Shown piece after piece: positions 1 to 13,105 of a stretch of DNA of 64,000 nt; position 1 is the stretch's first letter, and each line of letters begins with the position of its first letter. This stretch comes from Alisma plantago-aquatica (lineage: Eukaryota > Streptophyta > Magnoliopsida > Alismatales > Alismataceae): NCBI GenBank assembly GCA_963693085.1, contig OY856411.1:1349534050-1349598049 (forward strand). Reading direction: 5' to 3'. The position numbers and the translations under genes were made by a program. Below the pieces are notes generated by a model. That model was given only the letters and a program-made list of their open reading frames with translations. It searched no databases and was not told where the DNA came from.

Positions 1-3000
1 TTAGTACATAAACTATGTGGAAAAAATCATTCCCCTTCATCTCTCCCCCCACTCCCATCCTTAGTAGGAGCCATTGTTGGCAATATCCTATGTTCCCACT
101 TTATTTCATCCCTCCTCAGCACACCCTCTTCATTCTAGTTCCCCTTATTCATCTACCACCGCTCACCAACACACCCCCCTCTAATACTCTACACATGTGG
201 AAAATAACAACACTACCTCAAATTGTTTACACCACAATTTACAAAAATAGTGAACAACGGTGACTCAATGGTATCTATCATGACACCTTAATATATGGCC
301 CCCTTAATATAGTTCCTTTTGACTATTATGAGGTTGTTTTATATGAGGTCATATGTTGAAGCTACTTGGAAGTCCTATGGTTGGTATGCTTGCTGACATC
401 ATGCTTGCTGCAATTCTTAAAAAATTTCAGATGAGCTCCATTCAGACCTATCCTTCTTTAGTTGACAGATATGAGTAGGTTCAGAGATTTGCTTTTAGAA
501 CTTATAATGTTTTTAAGCTAAATAGGGTATACTAAATCCAGAGGAATGAATCAGGTGGTGACAATGAGCAATTACAGGACACTGAACCTCAAAATGGATT
601 GAATCTCAATGATCGAGACAAATACAGTGCCCATTCTTCATATTCCTCACCTAAAGCCCCTATGAATGTCCTAACATTTGGACTACTTCTCAGGTAGTTT
701 CTTATTGCATCTACCAATCTTATACCTATGCAAATTCCTATAAATGCCAAGTATTTTGTCATTTTGTGGTATTGTTTGAAGTAAACAACATGTATGTATC
801 TGTAAATGATTGTAAACCACTTACATCACTTGAGTCATCCTCCTTCCATCTGGCATCACAAATTCATGGAATTCCCTAGTTTTGTAGGTCCACAAGTTTA
901 ACCAGGACCTAATGCATTGAGAGTGAATCTCTTCGGCACATGGTCCATCTCATTGTTCATCCTTGTGAGCCCCAAACTGAAATGGAAAGATGCAGCCACA
1001 TTAGACGGATCCTGAACCCATGAATTGATGACCCCACATTCACAACAGTTAGCAATCTACTGGTTGTAAGGTGTCCTAGGAAGCAAGTCAACAATAGTAG
1101 GATCCCTCTTGCAGTAATGTAGGATGTTCCTTTCGAACTAGAAGAAGATAGGTTAAATTTGTAATGTAGATAATAAAGCAGACAAATTTACTACATATAT
1201 GGATAAAACTAAAGATCGCATACAAAATTCTGAGACAAATCCTCTCAGGGCATCTAATTCTACCCTAATATACACTACTATGTATAGCTATCTACATGAA
1301 CCAAAGAATGAAGTGTTGTAGAAAAAAAAGGATACCATGCAAGATCCCCAACTATTTTTCCACTGGCCTGAGCCATGCATCTCCTAACTACATTTTGCAT
1401 ATTGTCTACATCTTGAAGGAGTGTTATGTGCGAAATCAACTGCTCTCCGTAGACTTTTGGTTGTCACCCTGATAGTAATATAAGAAATCATCAAAAATTA
1501 TTTTCTTTGAGTGGAAAAAAACAAGTAGTATACAAATATAAATCCCAAGTGTCTACTAATATGAATATAAGAGGATGAAATAGTGGTATAAAAACCTAGA
1601 AACCAATTAAAGCTAATAAGCTCGTGCTTCTACTATTAAAATAAGAATGTCGAATAATAGTTTGTTGATAGGGACCCTAATTTTCTAACTCCCGAAATCA
1701 ACCAAGGTTCAAAGCAATCATATCTCTATATTTGGATTTGACGAACCTAATAGCATAGATAGAAATCATTATAAATATATGGTTAATAGGGACCATGATC
1801 AATATTAATAAGAGCCCTGGAAATAATTAGAAATTATAATAACAGAACATGTAATAGTAAGGAAACTCAGCTAAATTTTTCCATTTCAAGCAACAACTTG
1901 ACAATAACCATCTCATGAAGCAATGTCAAGTAGCATAATGAGGGAAATAGATAAATGCTTCTCCGTTAGCTTTTTTTTATTGGATCTATTTTTAAAATTT
2001 GACCATGCAGAGAAATTAACTACAAAAAATGTATTAGGAAATTCAACATTAGTTTGCATTTTGATTGCAAGAATCATCTTGATTTTTTTACTATAGGTGG
2101 GCCGACTCTATATATTCATATTTAGGTCTTTTGGTCTCTCTATCTTCCTTCTTCTCATTTGTTGTATTCCAAACATCCTTGAAATTGTATCTACTGTTGT
2201 CTCCATTGACATTTGAGCCTACCAAAAAATAGAAAATCCAATAAATTCATATCAAGAAAGATACCTTAAACGCTTTCAGCGTGAATACTCTGTTTGGGCA
2301 ACAAGTTCAAAATAATCACTACTAGATGTAATGTTATCTGCAACAAGCACACCAAAGGACCATATTCAATAGAAAACCAGACTAGGTAGAAGGTGAAAAT
2401 ATAATTGTGCATAACCATTATGCATTTTAAAATATCTATATGTTTACAATAAAAACATGAATGACCACAATAACTACCATAATTGAAAAGTAAATAGTCA
2501 CAGCTCAAATTCTGAGGTCTAAGAAGTTAGATTTGTGTAACAATTGTCATATTAGAATATAAGATCCATTGCTTCAACTCATTTGTAACTTGTGGAATAT
2601 CCTCTTCGAGGTGCAATATCTCATTTATAACATGCAGAATCTCCTCTTTGAGGTGAAACATTAACTTCATTGAAGGTAAGTCTTACCATTATTAGAAATT
2701 CCTCAACATGATAAAATTAAAATTATGTCTTAAAAATTATTATTCCATAGACAAGTCATTAATGTATGCACAAAAGATTCTTTTTTGTTTCATAGCTAGC
2801 TCTTTCTAATTAGAACTGCCACACAATGAGGCAAGTGCATGTATAAAGATGAATCTAGAGCCTAGTATCACAATGAGGACATAACCTTGTCCTTAGCATG
2901 GACCTACACACTAGATAATTCCACATCCACAACCACATCACCTCCAACCTCTTCTCGATACCCACACCCATGTCACCCATCTACCGTTTCTAAATTGCAT

Positions 3001-5366
3001 AATACATCTACATCACAAGTCTTTTTGCCAACTATGCCAAGATCCCTTAGACCCCTAATCCACAAACATATCGTAGTCACCTCCAACCTCTACCATTTTC
3101 GAATGGCCTACTATAATTACATCACAAAAATTATTGGTTCTCCCATATGATAATGATTCGTATCTTTTTAGCTGAAAGTCTAAGACATTCAGTACATTCA
3201 AAGTACTGAATATAGCAGTAGCCATGTGGTCATAGAAATGACTGACAAAAATAATTAAGGTATAAGAGAAAAAGCATGCATAAGCATTTGTTGGACCAAG
3301 AAAATAAGTGTTAGTGCTCCGGTTCATATCTACAAAGTAGTCAACATGTCTAAATTACATCTAAAGTGAAAGCATCAAGGCTTCTATACAAATTTGGAAA
3401 TAGGCCAGAGAGATAGATGTTAAACTCAAAGGATCATTAATACTAAACACACTTGACACGTGTTACAGACTAGCTGGCATATCAAACTAACAACCAAGAC
3501 GATTGACAGTCTAACACAAATTCAAAGATCATTTACCTTGCCAACATAAAAACATTCACAAATAAATCCCTTTTCAACAACCCAAAGGTGTTGGAGTGTT
3601 ATATATACTTCATCTCCTAATATACGTGAAAGATAATCACTCAAACCTTTATCTTCATCAGTTCACAGAAGAGGTGTGATACATTAATAAATTTAGAATA
3701 TATTAATTCAATAGAGGGGAACAATTGAACAACATATATTTTCAAAGCCAATGAGCAAAGGTTGTCATGCATGGGACAAAAAAAATAATGACAAGCTGGA
3801 TAATAGATACATTAGCATGTGGGCTTTTCCAATTTTCCACCTAATGTTTATAAACAAGCAATTATAAAAAAATTATTGTGTGTATTGGTCATGGGTTTAC
3901 TTCTCACCATGCACGATCATGGGGTTCATCTTATACATCCACTATAGGGCTCAAGTGAGAGTTGAAGCCACATTTCTAGTCATGCTCTAAACCATCATTT
4001 ATCTTCCCATACTAAGCAGCAATGGATTCTCTACCTAGACTGGGAATGTACAGAGGGGAAGAGGGAACATGGAGCATCAAAGAAGGTACAGGAAATGGGA
4101 ATGGGAGGATGGAGGTAGGTGGTGTTTCGGTAAGTAGTGGTGTTGAAAATCTGGTTGTATTGAGTTGGTTCGAAATTGGATAAGGGAATACAATTGGGTG
4201 GAGTTTGTCTTTGGTTTTGTTGGATGTGTGGTGCAGTTCAATCTTATTTATTGCTTGCTACTTCTGGGTGTGGATGAATGAATGCAGGGGGTGTGCAATA
4301 TTAGGTGTGTGGGTGGCTCCAACATCTTGACCTGTTAGGCACCAACATTAGTTACATCATCGCCACATGAATTAGCTTGAAGTGAGTTCTTTAAATCAAA
4401 ACGAAACATGTTACCTTTTCACTCCATCAACTGGAAAATATTGGGATCAAGTAGTAAATTAAGTAGGCAGCTGTAGCCATCATACACAAAAAGTGCAATC
4501 TTTCCTGCTGCTTCTTCTGTAGCTGCAAATTCCATTCTTGTGTACGTTTGTTACTCACTAACATATTGACAAACACACAAAATGTAGGGCCGTGGTGGGT
4601 GTGATTGCTTCCCCACAAATGGCCACCACAACTCATGTTGCATCCCAGCAACCCATTCATGCTCCTCTTTGACAACGTTGAGCTTCTCCTCTCCTAGATT
4701 CTGACTTTGACCACATATGGTGGCTCTCCTCCATGGCAACCATCATGTCATTCTACTCCGCAATTGGCCTCATCTTTAGCTTCCTCCAGCTCATCAAGAT
4801 CAGCCACACAATGGAGATCACCAGCATCGTTGTCGATCCCGAAGCCCTCACAATGTTTGTGAAGATACGACAAAGCTCTCGGGTTTAGGGGACATCGCAA
4901 TCACATAATCTTTCTTCATGATTCCAATTGAGATCCAGGGCAATGTTCAGTCCCCACCTTCGTAGTTTGCCACCACAAATAAGATCACTTTCCTCAGTGT
5001 CTGCACCATGAAGGCATTCTACATTAAGGGTTTCATCTCCTGCCTTCCCAGGTTTCTGATAAGAGGAAATGCGGTTCAGGGAGATGAGAGGAAAAGGGGG
5101 AAAAGAGAGTGACGAGAGGGAATAGCTTGGTTAAAAAATTGGGGGTGTGATGCTAAAGAAATGTTTGGTCAAATTTTGTAGAATGGTAAATCATGGTGGC
5201 GGGAAAAGTAATTGTACACAAAATTGTATTTTGATCATACGCTATACATTTAACTATATTTTCTTTCTTTACATTTAAGTGGCATGTAGGAAATAGTGTG
5301 TTTAGGCTACATATAATAAAAATATAAGCAAACAAATTGTAGCTAAATCATATTTTTCTTGTAGTG
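1..5366 (+). mobile_element. CACTA (En/Spm) transposon, right part, copy A
   Basis: The right end is the inverted CACTA terminus TTTTTCTTGTAGTG at 5,353-5,366, followed by CCA. It equals 36,318-41,680 of the complete element in copy B; the left terminus lies outside the window. Close to the end are short TAGCTACA/TGTAGCTA-type words (for example 5,338-5,346), as in CACTA subterminal regions. The interior is AT-rich, broken in all frames, and shows no transposase I can recognise. A GC-richer patch at about 4,550-5,080 is described separately. Confidence 0.85.
4550..5080. other. GC-richer island inside the CACTA, possible captured gene fragment
   Basis: Base composition changes from the AT-rich surroundings to a mixed, codon-like texture. 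Short open stretches occur on both strands: a 51-codon plus-strand frame from about 4,733 with a hydrophobic start (MATIMSFYSAIG), and minus-strand frames of 62 and 82 codons at 4,551-4,739 and 4,427-4,675. None matches a family I can name. The same island lies at about 40,864-41,394 in copy B with few changes. CACTA elements are known to carry host gene pieces, so capture is possible, but this rests on composition only. Confidence 0.3.
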
Positions 5367-7299
5367 CCATGATGGTTAGTGGTTGATGTACCTATGTAGA
5401 TGGTAAATCAATACACCTATGTTGATATAGAACTGACACACCTATGTTGGTATTAGGCTGACATACCTTGTTGGTGATAGGATGATACCCTATGATGTTG
5501 ATGGACTGAGACACCATGTGATGGTTGGTCAATACATGATGATGATAGTGGTTGAAGGGTATGCTTAGATACTCAATGATGTATTTGTATAAGCAATGAA
5601 TAAGTCATGTAAAGTGTTGTTTGGTATAATATCTAATAAATCTTAATTAGATTCCATTAACCCAATATACTCCTAGCTGATGGAGATGATGAACTTGGGT
5701 TGGTTGTTGAACCTAGATTTGTAAATCCTAATCAACTAAGAAGGGGACTTAACCCTAATATTGTACAATGTAACTTGCGTGCTTCCCTTTTATAAGATGA
5801 CTATGATGTTAGGATGTTATCTCCTTTGTTCATGAAACTCCTAACCATGCATGTGTTGTGAGTTGATAGCCATAGCGAAGTGAAAGCTATGGTGGTTATA
5901 TACATGTTGAATGATCCTTCATGAGGCAGGTTGAGATACTTGTACAACATAAATGATGTGAACATGTCATATGACTTGACAATTGCTTATTGCCTAGTTT
6001 GATATGACATTTCCAATGATGAGTTGAGGGATTGATATCCCATAGCATATGGCTTTACTGATGATGTTGTGAATGGCAGTGATACATGCATCATGTTTTG
6101 ATAATGTGATAAGTTCACACCTTATACATTTATATCTTGTGTAGTTGTATTATGCCCTTAACTTTGTCGAGTTTGCTATGCCTTTGTACATTGTAACTTA
6201 ATTGATGCTAAAAGACACTTAATTGACTTAACTAATCAGTCGAATGTATTGCCATAGATCCATCTCAGTGTCAACACTTGCTGGATGGTGAAACGAGCTT
6301 TCCCTAGGGAAGGCTAGGAGTCATATATTGTTGAGTCTATGCATTTACATGATTGGTTGTAGGACATACCATAGAAGGAGTGTGGCTATGGGCCATAGTT
6401 CAATGATTTGATGTTTATGAGGTTTCATATGATTGGTTGTGGGCCATACCTTGGCAGGAGTGCGATTGCAGGTCATAGCTCAATTTCACTAGCGTCATGA
6501 CCTGTACCAAGGCAGGCTAGGATTTTCACAGCTTGACTATATGTCATTGGTTGGAGTTGACTGATATGTCTCTACGGCGTACTTGTATACTGACCACAAG
6601 GTTTGGTGAGGTTGTGGATTCTGGCTCTTTCATAAACCTTGTATGGCACTGCTTTTGACTTAGTAGTGGTCGATTGGATTTCAGTGGTACGACTCAAATC
6701 CTCAGTGCATAATAAAATATGTAACTAGTTGTGTTGCTTATGATCAAATACAAAAGCATTAGATGAAGCCTTGCTTGCTTTAGTAGATATACATGTTCTT
6801 CATATTCCTTTTATGATGATAAGATGTTTCACAATCCAATTGCAATTGCTTATATTGTTGTGTTGTAGACAAATCATGTAATTGAACATGCTTATTATAA
6901 TTATAGCTTTATTTTTTGTTCTTTAGTTATCCATATATGTGTCAATAATAACATTGGTGGAGAGTTATATCTCATGTTGAGATTTGGATCTCACCTTGTG
7001 GGTTCCCCACATCTTTTAGGTGGACGTGCACGAGGAGGCATAGGTCGTACAACTGAGGTGGAGCAGCAACAAGAAGGACAATAGCTGATAAGGTTGGGTG
7101 TGCTGCTTATATGTTTCTTAGTGTTAGAGTCCTAGAGTCGTCCATGTACACTCAAGGTCTTTGGGATAGTTTTTGGGTGCATTTTGTAGAAATGCTTTTG
7201 ATATGTGGTTTTGGCTTATGTGCCATTTGATGTAAAGCTAGGGAAAATGTTTATACATATACATGGAACATGTTTTTCTTGTAGTAGGTTGATGGAATA
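5367..7299 (+). mobile_element. LTR-G fragment (Gypsy-type long LTR), copy A
   Basis: Flanked on the left by the CACTA end and on the right by the LARD-like element, and equal to 41,681-43,614. The first 200 bp is a degenerate minisatellite of about 34 bp with words such as GGTTAGTGGTTGATG and GGCTGACATACC. It continues the repeat seen before the CACTA at 29,199-29,622. The stretch around 6,960-7,080 matches, in reverse complement, 58,981-59,100. No coding sequence. Confidence 0.75.
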
Positions 7300-10177
7300 T
7301 GTCACGGAACTGTTCTTACCCCAATCCCAATCCTACTGCCTAGACAGTAGAAAAAGGATTGAAGCGCCCGTCCCTGAGTGGCCCCATAAGATCAATCACA
7401 CTGGCATATACAATAAGAAATAAATAACTCAAAAACTGAATAATTAAAGAACAAACTAACCCAATATGGAGATATAACTGATTTGTCTTCATCATCAGAG
7501 TATATAGAGTGCGGAAGCGATCTTATTCAATATTCCATTTGTATTGCCTAAATCAATAAAATCAAGACACAATCATGCAATTGCACGGTACGCTATCAAA
7601 ATCAAGCAAAACAGTTTATAAGAAAATAGGTATACTTGGTAGGACTTATATTTCAAAGAATAATATGCAATTTGCAAAACCAACATTTATTCGACAAGCT
7701 TTTCAAGCAAATCAACTTTTATTACGAATTCCCATTATGCTGTAATTCAAGAAGCATGCTTATATATTTTGTATGACTCTATTACCCCAACGCGATGGGG
7801 AAGGCTACTAGGCCCCTTTTCACCATAGGAACATAGGAAGCCAATGTACAAGTCCCACTTCCAAATGAGGGGGTTGTTGTACTCAATATCCACATTATCA
7901 ACATTATCAATATCATCATCATTATCAATATACGGGCAGTCATAATGGGCATGCAATTTATATTTTCATGTTTTTCAAAATATAGTATAGAAAAATAGAA
8001 GACTAATCATAGGGAACAATAGCTCATCCAAGTAAATAGCCAAGTATACAATCAAGAGATACATAACAGTATCTACAATACAATCAAGGAGGATTCATAT
8101 AATAGCGTACCTTTCACCGAAGATTTTAAGTATAGATCACGAGTAATAGGTCGATCCTTTGAGTTAGATCCTAAAACATAATATTTGGATCAAGGGTCAA
8201 GACCAAGATATTTAGATATCATGTTGTAATATTCAAGATTAGGGTTACACTTTCCTAGGTCAACCTTAGGGTTAGGTCATCCACTTATGATTAACCAATA
8301 TTTCAATTTGTCCATCATTATTTCAAATATCAAGTATTTTCAAGTGTGAATGACTTTCCTAGGTTTCTAGGATCATATGTGTTAACCCTAATTTATGGTC
8401 ATTATATAAGTCCTCATATCATTTCTAGATTATCATCATGATAACTAATATCATTGGTATTCAAGATTACATCAAGTCTCGATTAATATTAAGAGTAAAT
8501 CAGGGATCAACTTTAAGGTCAATAGATCAAGATATGCCACATGATTTAGATCAATCATATTGTTAAGATGTCATCATCATATTAAAGATTGGATCAAGTC
8601 AACAAATATAGATCTAGATCCTTAATGGGTCAAGTATGATTTTATATCCTCAATATGAATATTAGAGTCAAGAATTAGGGTTTTCAGTGGTTTAGTCAAT
8701 ATTAACCATCAACAGAGTCATTTAGACAATTTACATAATCAATAGATGAAGATTTAGGTGAATCAGTGATCATAGTTTAGAATCAGGTTTCAAAAGTATT
8801 TTTAATGTATTAACTGGATTTTTCTGATCAAAATTGACTACTTGTTCATAATATTTGGAGCTAGGATGTATTTTATATGATTAAAACAAGATCTAGGCAT
8901 TTAATTGAATATTTTCCAAGGAGCGAGATAAAATACCTTATTTCATGAAAAGTTTGATCATTGGATGCTTATTGGATGCCTCAGATCATGCCACGAGGCT
9001 CTCTGGTCTAGGGTCTGGCTCAGGCCTTTGATTTGGCCGGTTCACTCCTCTAATAAGCTGGTTCAAAGCTTGATTGATCGGTTTATCTTGGGTTGGCTGC
9101 AACTAGATGGACCGGTGGTTCACGGGACCATCTCTCTCACGCAGCACACCTTCGCGAGCCCAGAAACAGGGCGGAGGGCCTCACCGGAGTAGAGGAGGTC
9201 TCAGAGCAGGAGAGGGTAGGAGCGGATGCGAGCAGGCTGGCCCAGTCCGCCGCCACCTCGCGGACTCAGAGAGGGCCAAAGAAAGGGGAGAGGAGGTGAG
9301 CAGCAGGAGCGCCCGAGGGTGGTCGTGCGGTGGCTTTGCTTCTTGGGGAAGCTAGAGGTCGGGGCAAATTAAGGGCATTTCGAGGCACGATGGAAAGCAC
9401 AAAGGAGGGTCGAGGTTTCGTGAGGTCATTGCGAGCATCGGGGGGTGTTTATATATAGTTGGGGGCTAGGTTTTTAGGGTAGACCGAGATCTAGATGTAG
9501 CCCAGCCGCCAGAGTGAGAAAGGAAGGGTGAGGGATGCCTTTTGGCGGCACAACAGAGGACGAACGATGGTCAAAAATAGGGCTAGATCGGTTTGAAATA
9601 GTGAGGAGGGTCTTTTTGTCCGCTCAGAATTTTGAATCGAGTCCTCTTGGGGCTGATTGCCCCTTTGGGCCGCAATTACACCTTCCCGCAATCAGCGGGA
9701 GGTAGAAGATAACCCCCAGGCCATTTGATCGACCTCTAATCTGCGGGAGGGAGCATCCAAGGGCTGAGATCGCCCCCAGATACTTTCCCTAGGATTGCTG
9801 ACATGGAAAAGCCAATAAAAGGCAATTATAAAGGGATTTTGAGCACAAAAACTTCTAAAATTCATAGAAACATATAGGAATGTCCAAATGACCTCAAATT
9901 TGGACCAAAGCTTCAAAATAATGTGGGGAATATTTAGAAAATGTTTGAAAATCAAAAGACAAAGTTTGATTGACCAATTAGATTCTTTGGACAAAGTGAT
10001 GAATGAATCCAATTTGAAGTGTTATAATGAGTATAAAATCAACATTGGTCACCATATTTTGTATTTGAGTCTCAAATTCGATTATGTAGACAAGAAAAAG
10101 AATTGGGACCATAAGTGAGTTTAATTAGGGCAGATTTGTATTTAATTCAAACTTATGCAAAATTCCACTTTGTCACA
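7300..10177 (-). repeat. LARD-like element 3' LTR, copy A (2,878 bp)
   Basis: Plus-strand order begins TGTCACGGAACTG and ends TTTGTCACA, so on its own strand it runs TGTGACA...CCGTGACA. It has an AT-rich U5 side (7,300-8,985), a GC- and CpG-rich centre (about 8,990-9,760) and a U3 side to 10,177. Small open frames in the GC-rich part (8,965-9,355) overlap in three frames and differ between copies through single-base changes, so I do not call them genes. Confidence 0.9.
9444..9460 (-). promoter_or_regulatory. Probable TATA box of the LARD-like LTR
   Basis: On the minus strand this reads AACTATATATAAACACC, a good plant TATA box, about 720 bp inside the U3 edge. Transcription from about 9,415 leftward would place the CpG-rich centre in the RNA leader. 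The same sequence lies at about 45,758-45,774 and 50,757-50,772. Confidence 0.55.
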
Positions 10178-12295
10178 TCCTTCCCTCCTTAAAAAGGAAT
10201 TGTGTCCCCAAAATTCAAAACAGCCTCAAAGTTAGAATTATTCAAATTCAGATCATATCCTCAATTACTAGAACATCCTCAAATATAAAATCAAAATCAT
10301 GTCTTCAAACTTCAATTAGTACAATGATCATAATTGAGATTCCAAGTTCCGTATCATAATCAACTTGGTACTAACATCATTTCATCATCGAGCAATAGGG
10401 TTCAAACTCAGTGCATATATAGTCCAAAGTCATCATATGAGTCATCAATATGGAAAACATCATATTGATCACAAATTTGGACATATCATATTTTAGGTCA
10501 AACAAAAAGAGTTCACGTGTACAAGGTGACTTTCAATCCCAATATCTTAGGGTCCTAGCTTCTCCATTGGCCTAGGTGGGGTTATACATCCATGATTTGA
10601 GATTTCACATTTCAACATTTCAAGACAACATCATACTTTCAATATCATCATTTCGAGCTCAAATTCAATGGGAAAGTCCCCACCCTAGTCCTAATGAGAG
10701 CTAAACCCTAATTCATAAATCAAGAAGTCAAAATAGTCATCATTTCAAAATTTCAAATTTTGGGATTTATGAAAGTCATTAGTCATATATCTCAATGTCC
10801 AAATAGTGTGATCATAGGATTTGTATCATTATTGAGATTTGATAATCATGAGTCACAAGTCCATTAATCAATATCAAGAGTCGAGATTTTAAGCATCAAA
10901 AGTTATAGATCCAAAATTTTGAAGTTAGGGTTTCGATTCCTATTTAGACCTTAGGGGGTATCATTCATCTATATCCAATTTTGAGCAACATTATTCAATA
11001 TTCGAGCAACATATCATAATTTCATTATCATGTTTCCAAGATTGATGAATGATCTAGAGCTAGGTCTATCTAGGAAATAAACCACAAGCTATAGTCAACA
11101 TTGTCATATTTCAAGATCATTATCAAGTCAATATTCAAGATCGAGTATTAACCATGGGTTCAACCTATTAGGCTTAGGTCAACCAGTCTAAAATGGGTGA
11201 AATGGTATACCTTTCCAGACTCTAAATAATCAACAAGGTGAAAATTTCGAAGTAGTCAAAATAGGGATGTGACCTAGGTTAGGGGAGTCATGAGTCAACT
11301 ACCACCCTAATTTGGCACATTACCAACATTAGTCATGATCTACTGATCTTATTCAAATAGGGAGAGTATCAAAATTAAATCATATACATTGAAGTCATAA
11401 GATCAAAATTCATGATAATAGGGCAATAATGTCAAGATTTTCAATTCTTTCCTTTCATGATCAAGGTAGTGATATAATTTGGAAATCGAGGATTTAAATT
11501 TGGCATTCAAGGAATCAGAGCATAATGGTGCAAAATCTAGGTCCATTATCATCATATTAAAATCGAGATTGTAAAAGGCATCAATAGTCTTACATCATGG
11601 TTTTGGGAGTCCTATACTTAGTCAATTCATAGCCTAGTCATGATGAGCATCAAATAGGATAAGAGTTTGCTTAACTATGTTTGAGGTTTAGTCAAAATAA
11701 TAGGGCAGCATGGATTTGATCAAATAGGGACCTCATCAATAATGAAGTATAAGGTACAAGTCATCCTTATTTCACCAAATCAAAATTTACCTCAACATAG
11801 GAAGCATATATTTCAGCTAATGATATTAGGGATCATACATGAGTATTTTATTCTATGGATCAAAATCGAGTTTTTAAACTAGGGTCAGATCATGGTATCA
11901 ACTTTTAAGATTTAGAGATTCCCATGCTTAAGCTACCCATAATCGAGACATCATGTGGTATAAGGTCACAAGGAAGGACCACATGAGGAGATGAGAAGAC
12001 TACCTAATCTTCATCTACATGGGTGGCTTAGGATTGTCCTCAAAGAAGAGATGAGGTGCTAGAAGACTCTCTAAGGTTTCACAAGAGAACCTTTAGGTCC
12101 AGTTCTGGATCAATTGAGGCCATGTAGAGTGGGGGATCTCAACCACCGTGAAGACGGATAGGAGAAATTATGTCAGGACCCCGAGCCTAGACACCTCAAT
12201 TTTCACCATTATGGACTTTAGGGTTTCTTGGGTGTAAGAGACTTGAGAAATTATTTACTTAAAGTATATGGGAGTGTGAAATCTCTGATACCAAC
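10178..12295 (-). mobile_element. LARD-like element interior, copy A, non-coding
   Basis: A 2,118-bp interior. The purine tract (minus strand AAGGAGGGAAGGA) is at 10,178-10,190 and the primer site at 12,283-12,293. In between the sequence is AT-rich and dominated by words such as TCAAGAT, ATCAT and GATCAA. No gag, protease, integrase or reverse-transcriptase motif is visible in any frame. Confidence 0.85.
12283..12293 (-). promoter_or_regulatory. Primer-binding site (initiator tRNA-Met), copy A
   Basis: CTCTGATACCA on the plus strand, i.e. TGGTATCAGAG on the element strand, two bases from the LTR edge. It is complementary to the 3' end of plant initiator tRNA-Met and fixes the element's direction. 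Confidence 0.85.
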
Positions 12296-12575
12296 TGTCA
12301 CGGAACTGTTCTTACCCCAATCCCAATCCTACTGCCTAGACAGTAGAAAAAGGATTGAAGCACCCGTCCCTGAGTGGCCCCATAAGATCAATCACACTGG
12401 CATATACAATAAGAAATAAATAACTCAAAAACTGGATAATTAAAGAACAAACTAACCCAATATGGAGATATAACTGATTTGTCTTCATCATAAGAGTATG
12501 TAGAGTGCGGAAGCGATCTTATTCAATATTCCATTTGTATTGCCTAAATTAATAAAATCGAGACACAATCATGCA
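12296..12575 (-). repeat. LARD-like element 5' LTR, copy A, cut after 280 bp
   Basis: Matches 48,610-48,889 and carries the bases typical of that LTR (AACTGGATAAT and GTATGTAGAG) rather than those of the 3' LTRs (AACTGAATAAT, GTATATAGAG). It ends at ATGCA and is joined to Sirevirus LTR sequence. Confidence 0.9.
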
Positions 12576-12582
12576 TTTGTAC
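12570..12582. other. Rearrangement junction, LARD-like LTR to Sirevirus LTR
   Basis: Left parent (48,885 onward) reads ATGCAATTG and right parent (17,261 onward) reads ATGCTTGTAC; the joint reads ATGCATTTGTAC. A 4-bp shared ATGC plus one or two extra bases points to end joining rather than transposition: there is no TG at the joint and no target duplication. Confidence 0.8.
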
Positions 12583-12740
12583 AAGTATATAATGTACAAG
12601 TAATTAGATATCATGTAAATAAAGCATTTAGATCTTCCCTATCCACTCACAACACTTAGATAGGCCATTCCCCAAGATAGTATCACAATTGCACATTGAT
12701 ACACACACTTAGTAAATGAATACATTGAGTCAGTAATATT

Positions 12741-12969
12741 CTCGGTCGACAAATCGTCGATCGAGAAAATATCGGTCGACAAATCTTCGACCGAGAAACT
12801 CTCGGTCAACAAAATCTTCGATCGAGAATAGACCCTACTAGCCGTTAGACCCAGCAGACAAAGTGGTTGGGAGTTGGAAATGAACGTTGTAAACACTTGC
12901 TCCAGGAGGTCCCTCGGTCGACAAATCTTCGACCGAGAAGGACTCTCGGTCGACAAATTGTCGATCGAG
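12741..12969 (+). repeat. Array of five CGGTCGA/TCGACCG inverted repeats, S1 5' LTR
   Basis: Units at 12,741-12,765, 12,772-12,794, 12,801-12,826, 12,913-12,937 and 12,945-12,969. The best (12,913) is CTCGGTCGA, seven bases, TCGACCGAG: a perfect 9-bp stem. The others have one or two changes, mostly C-to-T at CpG. There are two clusters (three units, then two) with an 86-bp spacer. The last unit ends 137 bp before the TATA box. CpG-bearing palindromic repeats are a described feature of Sirevirus LTRs; the factor that reads them is not shown by sequence. Confidence 0.9.
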
Positions 12970-13105
12970 AAAATTTCTGTCTGCACTTTTCAGGGTCAAT
13001 TAAATAGTCGTTGCAAATGCAATTAGTGGACACATAACGGCTAGTTGAGCACTAAGAACCCCCTAGAAAGTGTCTAGAATGTCCTTAAGCACTTGTAGGT
13101 CATTC

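Larger units (their letters stand above)
1..12575 (+). repeat. 36.3-kb-period duplication, left copy (A)
   Basis: This block matches 36,318-48,889 almost base for base; the offset drifts only from 36,317 to 36,314. Both copies hold the same CACTA right end, the same LTR-G fragment and the same LARD-like insertion at the same base, so the block was duplicated as a unit. Copy A starts before the window and stops abruptly at 12,575, inside the second LTR of the LARD-like element, where Sirevirus LTR sequence begins. Differences are scattered single bases and short indels, below about 1% by eye. Confidence 0.95.
7300..12575 (-). mobile_element. LARD-like LTR element, copy A, truncated in its 5' LTR
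   Basis: Parts: 3' LTR 7,300-10,177, interior 10,178-12,295, and the first 280 bp (plus-strand order) of the 5' LTR at 12,296-12,575. The primer site and purine tract put it on the minus strand. The left 5-bp target duplicate GAATA is at 7,295-7,299; the right one is lost with the truncation. See copy B (43,615-51,489) for the complete element. Confidence 0.9.

Noticed and set aside
15..263. 82-codon plus-strand frame, repeated at 36,332-36,580
   Set aside because: Present twice only because the block is duplicated; proline-rich random text in the CACTA interior, no motif.
8965..9355. Overlapping frames of 68-82 codons in the LARD-like LTR (also 45,276-45,669 and 50,278-50,712)
   Set aside because: Caused by the GC-rich leader having few stops; three frames are open at once and ends differ between copies.
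12741..12969. CRISPR-like look of repeated palindromes
   Set aside because: Units are too short and irregular, spacers are not unique uniform inserts, and the context is a plant LTR.
12639..13033. Minus-strand frames with repeated serine/threonine text in S1 and S2 LTRs (also 17,327-17,721 and 22,589-22,898)
   Set aside because: They are translations of the inverted-repeat arrays.
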